64,000 bases of DNA from a virus, in the IMG/VR virus record IMGVR_UViG_3300022745_000025, positions 1-64,000 of that record; one strand, given 5' to 3'. Under the pieces are notes generated by a model. It worked only from the letters and a program-made list of their open reading frames with translations. It made no database searches and was not told the origin of the DNA. This document shows, one piece after another, positions 32,827-39,545 of this stretch (positions within the stretch are counted from its first letter, which is position 1; the number at the start of each line of letters is the position of its first letter). The position numbers were made by a program, and so were the translations under genes.

Positions 32827-33108
32827 ATGGCTACAGGAATTTTGATTGCGAACGGCAACACCAGCGTCACGTACACCTACACCCCTAACGTGGACGCCCG
32901 GGTGATCATCGCCTGCGGGTCTCCAGGCACAGTCAACGGCTACTCAATGACCGTCAACGGAGCCACCCTCTACAGCTCGAGCGGCGTCACCAGTGGTATC
33001 GCTACTCCCCCGCAGTGGGAGATTTTCGTGGGGGCAGGCCAGACCCTGACCCTTGTCTGGCCGGGATCCGCTGCCATGTCCGCCGTCGTCTCTTGCATCG
33101 AGGAGTAA
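32827..33108 (+). CDS. Small fibre-associated protein
   Basis: A 93-aa beta-rich protein (MATGILIANGNTSVTYTYTPN), with strands rich in Thr/Val/Gly (GAGQTLTLVWPGSAAMSAVVSC). Weakly similar in layout to the 29688 gene. GAGGTGAC lies close before the ATG. Confidence 0.5.
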   Translation: MATGILIANGNTSVTYTYTPNVDARVIIACGSPGTVNGYSMTVNGATLYSSSGVTSGIATPPQWEIFVGAGQTLTLVWPGSAAMSAVVSCIEE

Positions 33109-33112
33109 TCAC

Positions 33113-33535
33113 ATGAAAGCCATCTTCATCAAAGCCGGCGTCGTCACTGGCGTGGCCTCTTTCTCCACCGGTGCTATCGCGTCGAGCGACCCCGACGTCG
33201 TCACCATCTACCAGCCGGACGACTTCGCTGTCAACGCCGGTGACACCTACGCGGACGGCGTGTTCACGCCCGGCACGCCCCCGGCACCGCCTGCGCCCGT
33301 GGTATCGCCAGTCCAGTTCAAACTGCTGTTCACCGCGCAGGAGCGCGTGGCCATGCGGACGGCACGCGCCACAGACCCTGTCATCGACGACTTCTTCGAC
33401 ATCGTCGAAGACCCTCGCCTGACCGGTGTTGACCTCGGCATGCAGAGTACGCAAGATGCCGTCGCATACCTCAACGCTCAGGGTCTCCTGACCGATGAGC
33501 GCGCTGCGGAGGTGCTGACAGGGGTGCTGAAGTGA
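33113..33535 (+). CDS. Fibre assembly-like protein
   Basis: A 140-aa protein from the ATG at 33113, eight bases after AGGAG. The N-terminal part gives VVTIYQPDDFAVNAGDTYAD and a Pro-rich linker (PGTPPAPPAPVV). The C-terminal helical part (FKLLFTAQERVAMRTARATD, then PVIDDFFDIVEDPRLTGV) is common in phage tail-fibre accessory proteins. An earlier open frame overlaps the previous gene. Confidence 0.55.
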   Translation: MKAIFIKAGVVTGVASFSTGAIASSDPDVVTIYQPDDFAVNAGDTYADGVFTPGTPPAPPAPVVSPVQFKLLFTAQERVAMRTARATDPVIDDFFDIVEDPRLTGVDLGMQSTQDAVAYLNAQGLLTDERAAEVLTGVLK

Positions 33536-34416
33536 ATCAAGTCGACCTGCGATCAGCCTACGACCAGGTCTACAACCAAGGCTCCAACCCATCGTGCGGG
33601 CCTCACGCGGTGACCGCCGCGCTGGACTGCATGTACGAGCGCGTGCTTAACAAGCAGGTGCGGTTCAGCAAGGACTACATCTGGGAGTGGAGCCGCTTCC
33701 ACTTGGGCCTCGCCGGGCAGTCTGTTGGCAGCACGTTCGAGTCGCTGGAGAAGACCCTGCGGGTGAACGGTGCCCGGCTCGGTGACGACGTCATCAGGGG
33801 GTTCCGACTCGAGCGCACCTTCGTCAGCGACCCCACCTACACCGAGATGCGCAACCTGCTTTGTGCAGGCTTCCCTGTCATCTGGTTGATGAAGGCCACA
33901 CCAGACCTCATCGCACTGGACGGCAAGCGCAACTGGCGGCAGCACCACCTGAGTACCGACACCTCCGAGACGTGGGGCATGCACTTCGTGGCCATTGTTG
34001 GCTATGACGACGACGCCCAAATGTGGCTGGCTGAGAACTCCTGGGGCCCCGACTGGGGTGACGGCGGTTTCTTCGGCATCCCATACAAATCGTTCAGCGC
34101 GCTGACCGAGGGGATCATGCACATCAACGTGGCACCCATCAACCCGAAACCCGTGGAGGGATACAAGATGCCAATGGCATACATGCTCACGAACGATCGC
34201 GCCGCATTCGCCGAGCGCGTTACACCAGCCCTGATCGAGGTGCTCACCAAGGCCATGACGGACGGGGACGTGCCCGGGTTGATTGCCGCCTGCAAGAAGT
34301 GGGGTGTCGGCGACAAGCACTTGGAGACCATGCTTGGCTGGGAGCGCGGGTCTGTTCGGTCCTTCAAGACGGAGCACCCCAGCCTCGAGTGGGACGATTT
34401 CGTCTGGGAGCAGTGA
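33532..34416 (+). CDS. Papain-like (C1A) cysteine protease
   Basis: A 294-aa protein with the papain triad: oxyanion Gln16 and nucleophile Cys22 (NQGSNPSCGPHA), His151 (WGMHFVAIVGYDD) and Asn169 in NSWGPDWGDGGFFGI. No signal peptide and no long prodomain precede the core. The C-terminal 80 residues (PMAYMLTNDRAAFAERVTPA on) are an added helical domain. It is ATGA-coupled to the fibre accessory gene. C1A proteases are unusual in phage tail modules; it may process virion proteins or attack host envelope proteins. Function is inferred from motifs alone. Confidence 0.8.
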   Translation: MNQVDLRSAYDQVYNQGSNPSCGPHAVTAALDCMYERVLNKQVRFSKDYIWEWSRFHLGLAGQSVGSTFESLEKTLRVNGARLGDDVIRGFRLERTFVSDPTYTEMRNLLCAGFPVIWLMKATPDLIALDGKRNWRQHHLSTDTSETWGMHFVAIVGYDDDAQMWLAENSWGPDWGDGGFFGIPYKSFSALTEGIMHINVAPINPKPVEGYKMPMAYMLTNDRAAFAERVTPALIEVLTKAMTDGDVPGLIAACKKWGVGDKHLETMLGWERGSVRSFKTEHPSLEWDDFVWEQ

Positions 34417-34652
34417 TGAGTTACTGGCTCGCCCTGTTCGTCGCCATCGATCAGCTGCTCAACGTAATGCTGTTCGGCAGCCCTGACGAGACCCTCAGCA
34501 GCCGCGCATACCGGGCCGACCGTGACGGCAAGGTCTTCGGCAAGCTGTTCCGCCCCTGCATCGACGCCTTGTTTTTCTGGCAGGCGCAACACTGCTACCA
34601 GGCATACCTGTCCGAGCTTCGGCGCAAGCAGTACTCCGCCAATTTCAGGTAG
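34416..34652 (+). CDS. Small phage protein with N-terminal hydrophobic segment
   Basis: A 78-aa protein (MSYWLALFVAIDQLLNVMLFG) whose ATG overlaps the upstream TGA. Residues 2-21 form one membrane-like segment; the rest is basic (YLSELRRKQYSANFR). Its fixed place before holin and endolysin genes suggests a lysis accessory. Its stop TAG starts promoter P7. Confidence 0.6.
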   Translation: MSYWLALFVAIDQLLNVMLFGSPDETLSSRAYRADRDGKVFGKLFRPCIDALFFWQAQHCYQAYLSELRRKQYSANFR

Positions 34653-34687
34653 GGGGGATTGACTTTGGTCCGCGGCCGCTCCAGTCT
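34650..34687 (+). promoter_or_regulatory. CAGTCT-type phage promoter P7
   Basis: TAGGGGGGATTGACT (TTGACT 34659-34664), 17 bp including a GCGGCCGC block, CAGTCT (34682-34687). It drives the lysis cassette. Confidence 0.7.
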
Positions 34688-34711
34688 GGTTCAAACCACT
34701 GGAGCTTCGGA

Positions 34712-35077
34712 TTGGCTGAACCAACCTCGACCGCATCCATCAGCCTGACGGTCCTGGCTGTTGGATTTTTTGGCCCCTTAGCCGGGCCTTACACCGTCAT
34801 TATTTTCGCCGCACTGGCTGGTGCCATGTGGCCTCTGTCCGCACACACAACAGGGAGCAAGCTGGCCGGAGCATGGCTGTTGCTGCGCTGCACGCTGACC
34901 GCTGTATTCATGACCGGCGTATTTGCCACGTTTTTGGAGCGGCACCTGCAGGTACCGATCAATGAAGGACTTGCCCCCATCGCCTTGATCATCGGTGCCT
35001 TGGGTAATGGTTGGCGGCCGGTGTTTGAAGCCATCAGCAACGCGATGGCTGCACTTGTTGGACGGAGAGAGAAATGA
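34712..35077 (+). CDS. Holin candidate
   Basis: A 121-aa membrane protein with three to four hydrophobic segments (LTVLAVGFFGPLAGP, YTVIIFAALAGAMWPL, LLRCTLTAVFMTGVFATF, LAPIALIIGALGNGW). The start is a TTG at 34712, seven bases after GGAG. It ends in a basic VGRREK tail. It is the first gene of the lysis cassette, just before the endolysin, so a pore-forming holin is likely. Confidence 0.65.
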   Translation: MAEPTSTASISLTVLAVGFFGPLAGPYTVIIFAALAGAMWPLSAHTTGSKLAGAWLLLRCTLTAVFMTGVFATFLERHLQVPINEGLAPIALIIGALGNGWRPVFEAISNAMAALVGRREK

Positions 35078-35421
35078 CAAACTTTGATGTGCTCGCCGTC
35101 GTGGCGAGCGAGGTCTTGTGCGCGTCCCTCTTTTACGGGTGCTTTGTTCGGGCGGTTAGGTCGTCATCCGACATCGTCCTCTTCGAGGTCCGCCTGGCGT
35201 TCAACATGCTGTCGGCCGCGGCCCTGTGGGGGATGGCGGCCCCGATCTTCGGCCACGTACCAGACGTCGGCGACCTGCTCATGTTGGCGGCCATCTCATA
35301 CACACAGCACATCACAACTCGCCACTGGGAAGAGAATGTTCCGCCCAGATTCCTCAAACGTGAGTACCGCCGGCGTCGGGATGACTCCGACTTTATGACC
35401 AGCAGGATGCACCGATCATGA
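35074..35421 (+). CDS. Second lysis membrane protein
   Basis: A 115-aa protein, ATGA-coupled to the holin. Two or three hydrophobic segments (LAVVASEVLCASLFYGCF; AFNMLSAAALWGMAAPI; VGDLLMLAAISYT) and a very basic C-terminus (FLKREYRRRRDDSDF). It may be an antiholin or a second holin. Confidence 0.6.
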   Translation: MTNFDVLAVVASEVLCASLFYGCFVRAVRSSSDIVLFEVRLAFNMLSAAALWGMAAPIFGHVPDVGDLLMLAAISYTQHITTRHWEENVPPRFLKREYRRRRDDSDFMTSRMHRS

Positions 35422-35516
35422 TGTTCAATCTCCTGTGGCCACATCTCTGGCCGCGTATCTGGTGGAGGTTGGACGACGTCATCCCCCGACGACGCCGACG
35501 ACATGAGTCTGCGTAG
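35418..35516 (+). CDS. 32-aa Trp/Arg-rich lysis-region peptide
   Basis: Starts with an ATG in an ATGA overlap with the previous stop and ends at TAG 35514-35516, with the next SD AGGAG immediately after. The peptide begins MMFNLLWPHLWPRIWW and ends in an Arg-rich RRRRRHESA. It is coupled to the membrane proteins before and the endolysin after. No homolog was recognised. Confidence 0.5.
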   Translation: MMFNLLWPHLWPRIWWRLDDVIPRRRRRHESA

Positions 35517-35528
35517 GAGCCTGTTGCT

Positions 35529-36098
35529 ATGAGCCCACAACAACTGCAGCTGGTGATGGGCATCAAACCCAATCTCGCCTCCCGGTGGGCCCCCTTCATC
35601 GAAAGGGCTCTTAAGCTCAGTGAGTGCAACACCAAGCAGCGCAAGGCCGCTTGGCTGGCTCAGATCGGGCACGAGTCCGGGTGCTTGCGCTACACCCGCG
35701 AGATCTGGGGCCCAACCCCACAACAACTCCGGTACGAGCCTGGCACCACGCTGGCGGCCCGCCTCGGCAACACCCAACCCGGAGACGGTGCCCGGTACAT
35801 GGGGCGCGGCCTCATCCAGATCACCGGCCTCGCCAACTACCAGATGTGCACGCAGCAGATGCGAAAGCTGGTGGAGGGCCTTGAGGTGCCTAACTTCGTT
35901 CAGGAGCCTGAGCTACTGGAGCGCCCGAGCTGGGCCTCCCTGACCGCTGCCGTGTTCTGGAAAAAGAACAAGCTGAACCGGTTCGCCGACAGCGGCAACT
36001 TTGTCGAGCTGACCAAACGAATCAACGGTGGCCTGAACGGCCTGGCACACCGTCAACACCTATACGTGGCCGCCTTGGGAGTGCTTGAAAATGAATGA
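35529..36098 (+). CDS. GH19-type endolysin
   Basis: A 189-aa muramidase-like glycoside hydrolase 19. Catalytic Glu49 (AQIGHESG) and Glu58 are present, with the family block YMGRGLIQITGLANY near 95 and LTKRINGGLNGLAHR near the end. It cleaves the peptidoglycan glycan backbone. It has no signal peptide, so it needs the holin. AGGAG lies nine bases before the ATG. Confidence 0.9.
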   Translation: MSPQQLQLVMGIKPNLASRWAPFIERALKLSECNTKQRKAAWLAQIGHESGCLRYTREIWGPTPQQLRYEPGTTLAARLGNTQPGDGARYMGRGLIQITGLANYQMCTQQMRKLVEGLEVPNFVQEPELLERPSWASLTAAVFWKKNKLNRFADSGNFVELTKRINGGLNGLAHRQHLYVAALGVLENE

Positions 36099-36660
36099 TT
36101 TGGTGACCTCCGTCCTTGGGGCGGTCTTTTCTGGTGGGGCCACAGGCCTCCTCGGTGTCCTGATCCAACGCTGGTTCGACTTCAAGCACAAGCAGCAGGA
36201 GATCGAGGTGGTGAAGCTGCAACTCGAGAACGCCAAGGAATTGGCGCAGATCGAGGCAGGCCGCAGCACCCGTGTGGCTGAGATGGACATGGAGGCCCGG
36301 TTCGTGGAGGCCGACGCCGCCGTGATGCAGGCCAGCTTCAAGCACGACCAAGCCAGCTACCTGCTTCCAGAGGCACAACAGCGCAAGGGCTTCGTGGGCG
36401 GCCTGATCGTCTTCCTGATGGCCAGCGTGGACTTTCTGCGCGGCATCTTGCGCCCGGGTATGACCGCCTACCTGTGTGGGTTGGTCACGGTGATGTTCTT
36501 CTGGGTGCGCAACCTCGCCGCCAGCTACGGCATGTCGCTCTCATCTGACCAAGCGTTCCAACTGATGCTGCAGATCATCCTGACCATCCTGTACGTTTTC
36601 TCCACGTGCACAACGTGGTGGTTTGGCGCCCGGCCGCCCAAAACGAAAGAGTCGTCGTAG
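36091..36660 (+). CDS. Membrane protein with central coiled coil
   Basis: A 189-aa protein from the ATG at 36091 (8-bp overlap with the endolysin; a TTG at 36085 is an alternative). N-terminal membrane segment (LGAVFSGGATGLLGVLI), then a charged coiled coil (HKQQEIEVVKLQLENAKELAQIE), then three hydrophobic segments (GLIVFLMASVDFL, YLCGLVTVMFFWV, IILTILYVFSTCTTWW). Its location after the endolysin suggests a spanin-like or lysis role, but classical Rz/Rz1 signatures are absent. Its stop TAG starts promoter P8. Confidence 0.55.
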   Translation: MNDLVTSVLGAVFSGGATGLLGVLIQRWFDFKHKQQEIEVVKLQLENAKELAQIEAGRSTRVAEMDMEARFVEADAAVMQASFKHDQASYLLPEAQQRKGFVGGLIVFLMASVDFLRGILRPGMTAYLCGLVTVMFFWVRNLAASYGMSLSSDQAFQLMLQIILTILYVFSTCTTWWFGARPPKTKESS

Positions 36661-36694
36661 GGGGATTGACTTTCGGGGCCGGACTCCCCAGTCT
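36658..36694 (+). promoter_or_regulatory. CAGTCT-type phage promoter P8
   Basis: TAGGGGGATTGACT (TTGACT 36666-36671), 17 bp, CAGTCT (36689-36694). It precedes the last three rightward genes. Confidence 0.7.
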
Positions 36695-36730
36695 GGAACG
36701 ATCAGAACCCAATATCTATGAGGTGAACCC

Positions 36731-36859
36731 ATGGCATCTGCCGAAAGCCTGTACGCATCTGATGGCTTCGCTATCTCGGCTTCTGCCGGGAGATTCAACT
36801 CTGCCTCTCCATCGCGCCGGTGGGGTGTCAAAGCAGACCCCAACAAGTACCGAATTTAA
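36731..36859 (+). CDS. 42-aa hypothetical protein
   Basis: ATG after GAGGTGAACCC, just past promoter P8, ending at TAA 36857-36859 with AAGGAG of the next gene right after. The peptide starts MASAESLYAS and ends KADPNKYRI, with a basic PSRRWG middle. No family is known; the good SD and tight spacing support expression. Confidence 0.55.
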   Translation: MASAESLYASDGFAISASAGRFNSASPSRRWGVKADPNKYRI

Positions 36860-36869
36860 GGAGTAGGTC

Positions 36870-37169
36870 ATGAAAATCATGGGACCCAAGGACCCAGAAG
36901 AGTCCAAAGTGCTGGCGTTCGAGTTCGATCAGGACATCGCCAGCACTGACAGCATTGTGTCAGCGGTGGTGACTGCGTCCGTCCACGCAGGCACGGACCC
37001 GACAGCGTCCACGTTGGTGTCCGGGGCGGCGACGTTCTCCGGCACAACCGTCTACCAGCGGGTGTCAGGTGGCGTGAGTGGGGTCACCTACAAGCTACGA
37101 GCCAAGGCCACAGACAGCGCCGGAAATGTGCACATCTTGGTGGCCGGCCTGCATGTGGGTTGGGCTTGA
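36870..37169 (+). CDS. Small beta-sandwich phage protein
   Basis: A 99-aa protein with AAGGAG six bases before the ATG. The sequence (KVLAFEFDQDIASTDSIVS... and YQRVSGGVSGVTYKLRAKAT) has the strand pattern of a small Ig-like or fibronectin-like domain, common in phages near tail or lysis genes. Its cell role is unknown; it may decorate virions. Confidence 0.6.
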   Translation: MKIMGPKDPEESKVLAFEFDQDIASTDSIVSAVVTASVHAGTDPTASTLVSGAATFSGTTVYQRVSGGVSGVTYKLRAKATDSAGNVHILVAGLHVGWA

Positions 37170-37240
37170 AATGGTGGTCATCTGGTGGCCACTGATGTTG
37201 AAGGTCTGGCGCTCGTGTTGGCGCGTATAGGGAGAAAAAG

Positions 37241-37597
37241 ATGAAACTGTTGATCGCACTGCTGCTCCTGCCTCTGCAGGTTTGGGCCAATACCAGCCCA
37301 TTCATGGAGTACCGAATGTGCCTGCCCATCGTCAGAACTGAAGATGGGACGATCTACCGGAGCTCAGCCATCAAAGCCGCCTTCCAGCGTCTGCACCCAT
37401 GCCCATCGACAGGGTTGCAGAAGGGTTCTTGCCCGGGGTGGTCCATTGATCACGTCATCCCGTTGGCGGTGGGCGGCTGCGATGCCGTCGTCAACATGCA
37501 GTGGTTGCCTGACCAGATCAAGTCGGCGGCTGGCACTTACCCGAAGGATCGGTGGGAGCGCAAGGTGTACGCTGACCCGATGCAAGTTGTGAAGTGA
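37241..37597 (+). CDS. Secreted HNH-type nuclease
   Basis: A 118-aa protein. A clear signal peptide (MKLLIALLLLPLQVWA, cleavage about 16-17) precedes a compact domain with paired Cys residues and the HNH core WSIDHVIPLAVGGCDAVVN followed by MQWLPDQIKSA and KDRWERKV. Such exported phage HNH proteins are known but poorly studied; proposed roles include periplasmic DNA degradation or exclusion of other phages. GGGAGAAAAAG precedes the ATG. It is the last rightward gene. Confidence 0.75.
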   Translation: MKLLIALLLLPLQVWANTSPFMEYRMCLPIVRTEDGTIYRSSAIKAAFQRLHPCPSTGLQKGSCPGWSIDHVIPLAVGGCDAVVNMQWLPDQIKSAAGTYPKDRWERKVYADPMQVVK

Positions 37598-37654
37598 TTT
37601 TGCGGAGCAGCTCCTGAATTGCGGAGCGGACTGCCTGTATGATCCAGAAAAGAA

Positions 37655-37686
37655 AAAGCCAGCAAGGTCTTGATCTTGCTGGCTTT
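37655..37686. terminator. Bidirectional terminator between late genes and attP
   Basis: AAAGCCAGCAAG (37655-37666) pairs over 12 bp with CTTGCTGGCTTT (37675-37686). T-rich tracts lie on both sides (TTTCTTGTTT rightward; TTTTTCTTTT in minus sense), so it can stop late and integrase transcripts. Confidence 0.85.
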
Positions 37687-37692
37687 CTTGTT

Positions 37693-37748
37693 TGGTGCCC
37701 AGGAGAGGACTCGAACCTCCACGCCTCTCAGCGCTAGTACCTGAAGCT
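37693..37748 (-). other. attP: attP core: 3' part of a tRNA-Leu(CAG) gene
   Basis: In minus sense the segment reads from AGCTTCAGGT (anticodon loop with CAG) through the variable arm and GGTTCGAGTCC T-arm to CCTGGGC-ACCA, i.e. the 3' half of a tRNA-Leu. The 5' half and matching acceptor strand are absent, so it is not a whole tRNA. A tRNA 3' fragment directly downstream of an integrase gene is the classic attP that rebuilds the host tRNA on integration. Confidence 0.85.
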
Positions 37749-37801
37749 GTTGAAGAATGGCTCAACCATGCGGCTTACAGCCACATTGCCGCTCCCCAAA
37801 A

Positions 37802-38863
37802 TCAGGTTGATTTCCTCTTCAACTCCGTGGGGTCGGCGCTTTTTGCGGAGCGTTCGGGGAGCATAGAAACCTCTCTGGCTTTGCCTGAAGCGTAATGCTC
37901 CGTCATGGTCACACTGGCATGGCCAAGCAGTGCCTGCGCCTGCTCGATGCCACCTTGATCCCGCAAGTCCGCTGCCGCCTTTCGCCGCAAGTCTCTGAAC
38001 TGAAAGGACGCAGCAGGTATTCCAGCCTTGTCTCTGGCACTTTCAAACCGGAGGCGCAGCTTGGGCTTGGTCATTGGTTTGCCCAACTCATCGACAAGCA
38101 GGGCCTTGGCCAGACTACCAACAGATCGCTTCCGCACCTGGATCCGCTGAAACAGTGAGGCCAGATCACCTACTATGGGGATTCTCATGGGTCGGCCGGT
38201 CTTGTCCTGCCCGAACACGAGCACCCCGTCGACGACGTCGTTCTCGGACAGCTTCAGGACATCGGACACCCGTTGCCCTGTCAGGTAGGCGAGATCGAGG
38301 GCATCCTTCAAATCCTGTGAGGCTCGCCCGTAGACTTCGTCGAAAACCTTGTCCTCGATGTAGACGTTTTTGCGCCCGGGCAGGCGTTTGGTTTTGATGG
38401 CGGCCACCGGGTTCGTTGTGCAGAAGTCGCGTGCCATGCACCACGAGAACAGCATGGACAGCACGGCTTTTTCTCGCAAGGCGCGATGCTTGGATTGGGC
38501 GCTGCGCTTGTCGATGTAGAGGGTGATGTGCGAGGGCTTCACTTCGTCCAGCGGCGCCTGCCCGAAAGCAAGGGCGAGTTTGTCGAGCGCGAATTTGTAG
38601 TCGGCCTGTGTGCCACGGCCAACCTCCTCGAACTGTGGGCTGCCGAGGTACTTGGCAATGGCCCAACCAACCGTGGGCTTGGCTGTCACCGGCGCGGCAT
38701 GGAGTTCGGACCACTTGCGCACGGCCAGAACGTAGTCGGGGCCAAGTGGGATCTCTTTGCGCGGTGTGCCGCCGGTGTCATAGTAATAGTGTGTCGTGTC
38801 CCAACGGGTGCGAGCCCGCATCCGGGGCGGTAGGTTCAGGTTGGCAGTTGCGCGTCGGCCCAT
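37802..38863 (-). CDS. int: Tyrosine recombinase integrase
   Basis: A 353-aa integrase. The start at 38863 (MGRRATANLNLPPRM) is preferred over 38875 since the family typically begins MGRR. The N-terminal arm-binding domain (YYYDTGGTPRKEIPLG) precedes a core-binding domain and the catalytic domain with Arg198 (TGQRVSDVL), RxxR at 290-293 (in place of HxxR), His314 (LLGHASV) and Tyr324 (TEHY). It would carry out recombination between attP and host tRNA-Leu. It is next to attP and overlaps the DUF4224-like gene by 28 bp. Confidence 0.92.
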   Translation of the reverse strand: MGRRATANLNLPPRMRARTRWDTTHYYYDTGGTPRKEIPLGPDYVLAVRKWSELHAAPVTAKPTVGWAIAKYLGSPQFEEVGRGTQADYKFALDKLALAFGQAPLDEVKPSHITLYIDKRSAQSKHRALREKAVLSMLFSWCMARDFCTTNPVAAIKTKRLPGRKNVYIEDKVFDEVYGRASQDLKDALDLAYLTGQRVSDVLKLSENDVVDGVLVFGQDKTGRPMRIPIVGDLASLFQRIQVRKRSVGSLAKALLVDELGKPMTKPKLRLRFESARDKAGIPAASFQFRDLRRKAAADLRDQGGIEQAQALLGHASVTMTEHYASGKAREVSMLPERSAKSADPTELKRKST

Positions 38864-39051
38864 GGAGGAGTCCATCCTTGAGACTTGGTCGGCCTTTGCT
38901 TGCCGCCTCCCTCAAGAACGGCCCGGGCCACGCGTGGGTGGCCGGCCTTGTTCAGGTAGAACGGAATGCGCTGGGACTTCAGGTGGGCGACCTGCTTGGT
39001 GGCCTGCCTGTAACCCGTCAGCTCGACAAGCTCGGCTTCGGTAAGGAACAT
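38836..39051 (-). CDS. DUF4224-like small protein, possible excisionase
   Basis: A 71-aa protein: MFLTEAELVELTGYRQATKQ, then IPFYLNKAGHPRVARAVLEGG. This matches the short DUF4224 pattern found just upstream of many phage integrases, which probably binds DNA like an excisionase (helix, turn, wing). It overlaps the integrase start, implying coupled expression. Confidence 0.75.
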   Translation of the reverse strand: MFLTEAELVELTGYRQATKQVAHLKSQRIPFYLNKAGHPRVARAVLEGGGKQRPTKSQGWTPPWADAQLPT

Positions 39052-39096
39052 GATCTCGACGGGCGAGGTACATAGCCTCTGCCTCTTGTAAATGAG

Positions 39097-39120
39097 AAGG
39101 CCCGCAATGTAGCGGGCCTT
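39097..39120 (-). terminator. Terminator upstream of the integrase operon
   Basis: AAGGCCCGC/GCGGGCCTT, 9-bp perfect stem with loop AATGTA, just past the stop of the 39139 gene. In minus sense CTCATTT follows. It separates the replication operon from the integrase genes. Confidence 0.65.
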
Positions 39121-39138
39121 TGGGGTTGCGTGTTGAAC

Positions 39139-39330
39139 TCAGGAATCCGGCTGGAATACCAGAGTGCCGCGTACGGCTTCTGTCTCGCCCGGCGGGCTTG
39201 TCACCCACCGCTCAATGACGACGGAGGGAAGCCTCCCTGCCATCAGGTTGATGGAGACCCGGTGGATGTCTCCGGTGTCGGGGATGCCGAGCCGCCTGAG
39301 GATTTCGATGTTGGGGTCAGGTTGGGTCAT
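39139..39330 (-). CDS. Small hypothetical protein, 63 aa
   Basis: MTQPDPNIEILRRLGIPDTG onward, with a beta-hairpin middle (INLMAGRLPSVVIERWV). It is ATGA-coupled to the gene upstream. A similar short protein occurs in other phages, without a known role. Confidence 0.6.
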   Translation of the reverse strand: MTQPDPNIEILRRLGIPDTGDIHRVSINLMAGRLPSVVIERWVTSPPGETEAVRGTLVFQPDS

Positions 39331-39536
39331 TTCGGTTCCCCTCTCGTGCAGTCCACTGCTTCCAGCAGCCAGTCATCGCAGTACTTGTCGTAGTCGTACA
39401 CCTCGAACGCGACTTGTCCATCTTCGTGGCCGAGGCTGAAGCCGTGCCTCTTGCACACGGCCAGCATCTCGACAAGGAAGGCGTCGATGTCGGGGCGTTC
39501 GACGTCGGCTCGTTTTGATCTGTTCCAGCGTTTCAT
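39327..39536 (-). CDS. Small acidic/aromatic hypothetical protein
   Basis: A 69-aa protein with a basic start (MKRWNRSKRADVERPDID), then helical AFLVEMLAVCKRHGFSLGHED and an acidic-aromatic end (YDYDKYCDDWLLEAV). GGTGAAGG precedes the ATG. No family recognised. Confidence 0.6.
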   Translation of the reverse strand: MKRWNRSKRADVERPDIDAFLVEMLAVCKRHGFSLGHEDGQVAFEVYDYDKYCDDWLLEAVDCTRGEPK

Positions 39537-39545
39537 GCCTTCACC

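Noticed and set aside
37693-37748. Functional tRNA-Leu gene
   Set aside because: The D-arm, 5' acceptor strand and 5' anticodon stem are missing, so it is an attachment-site fragment.
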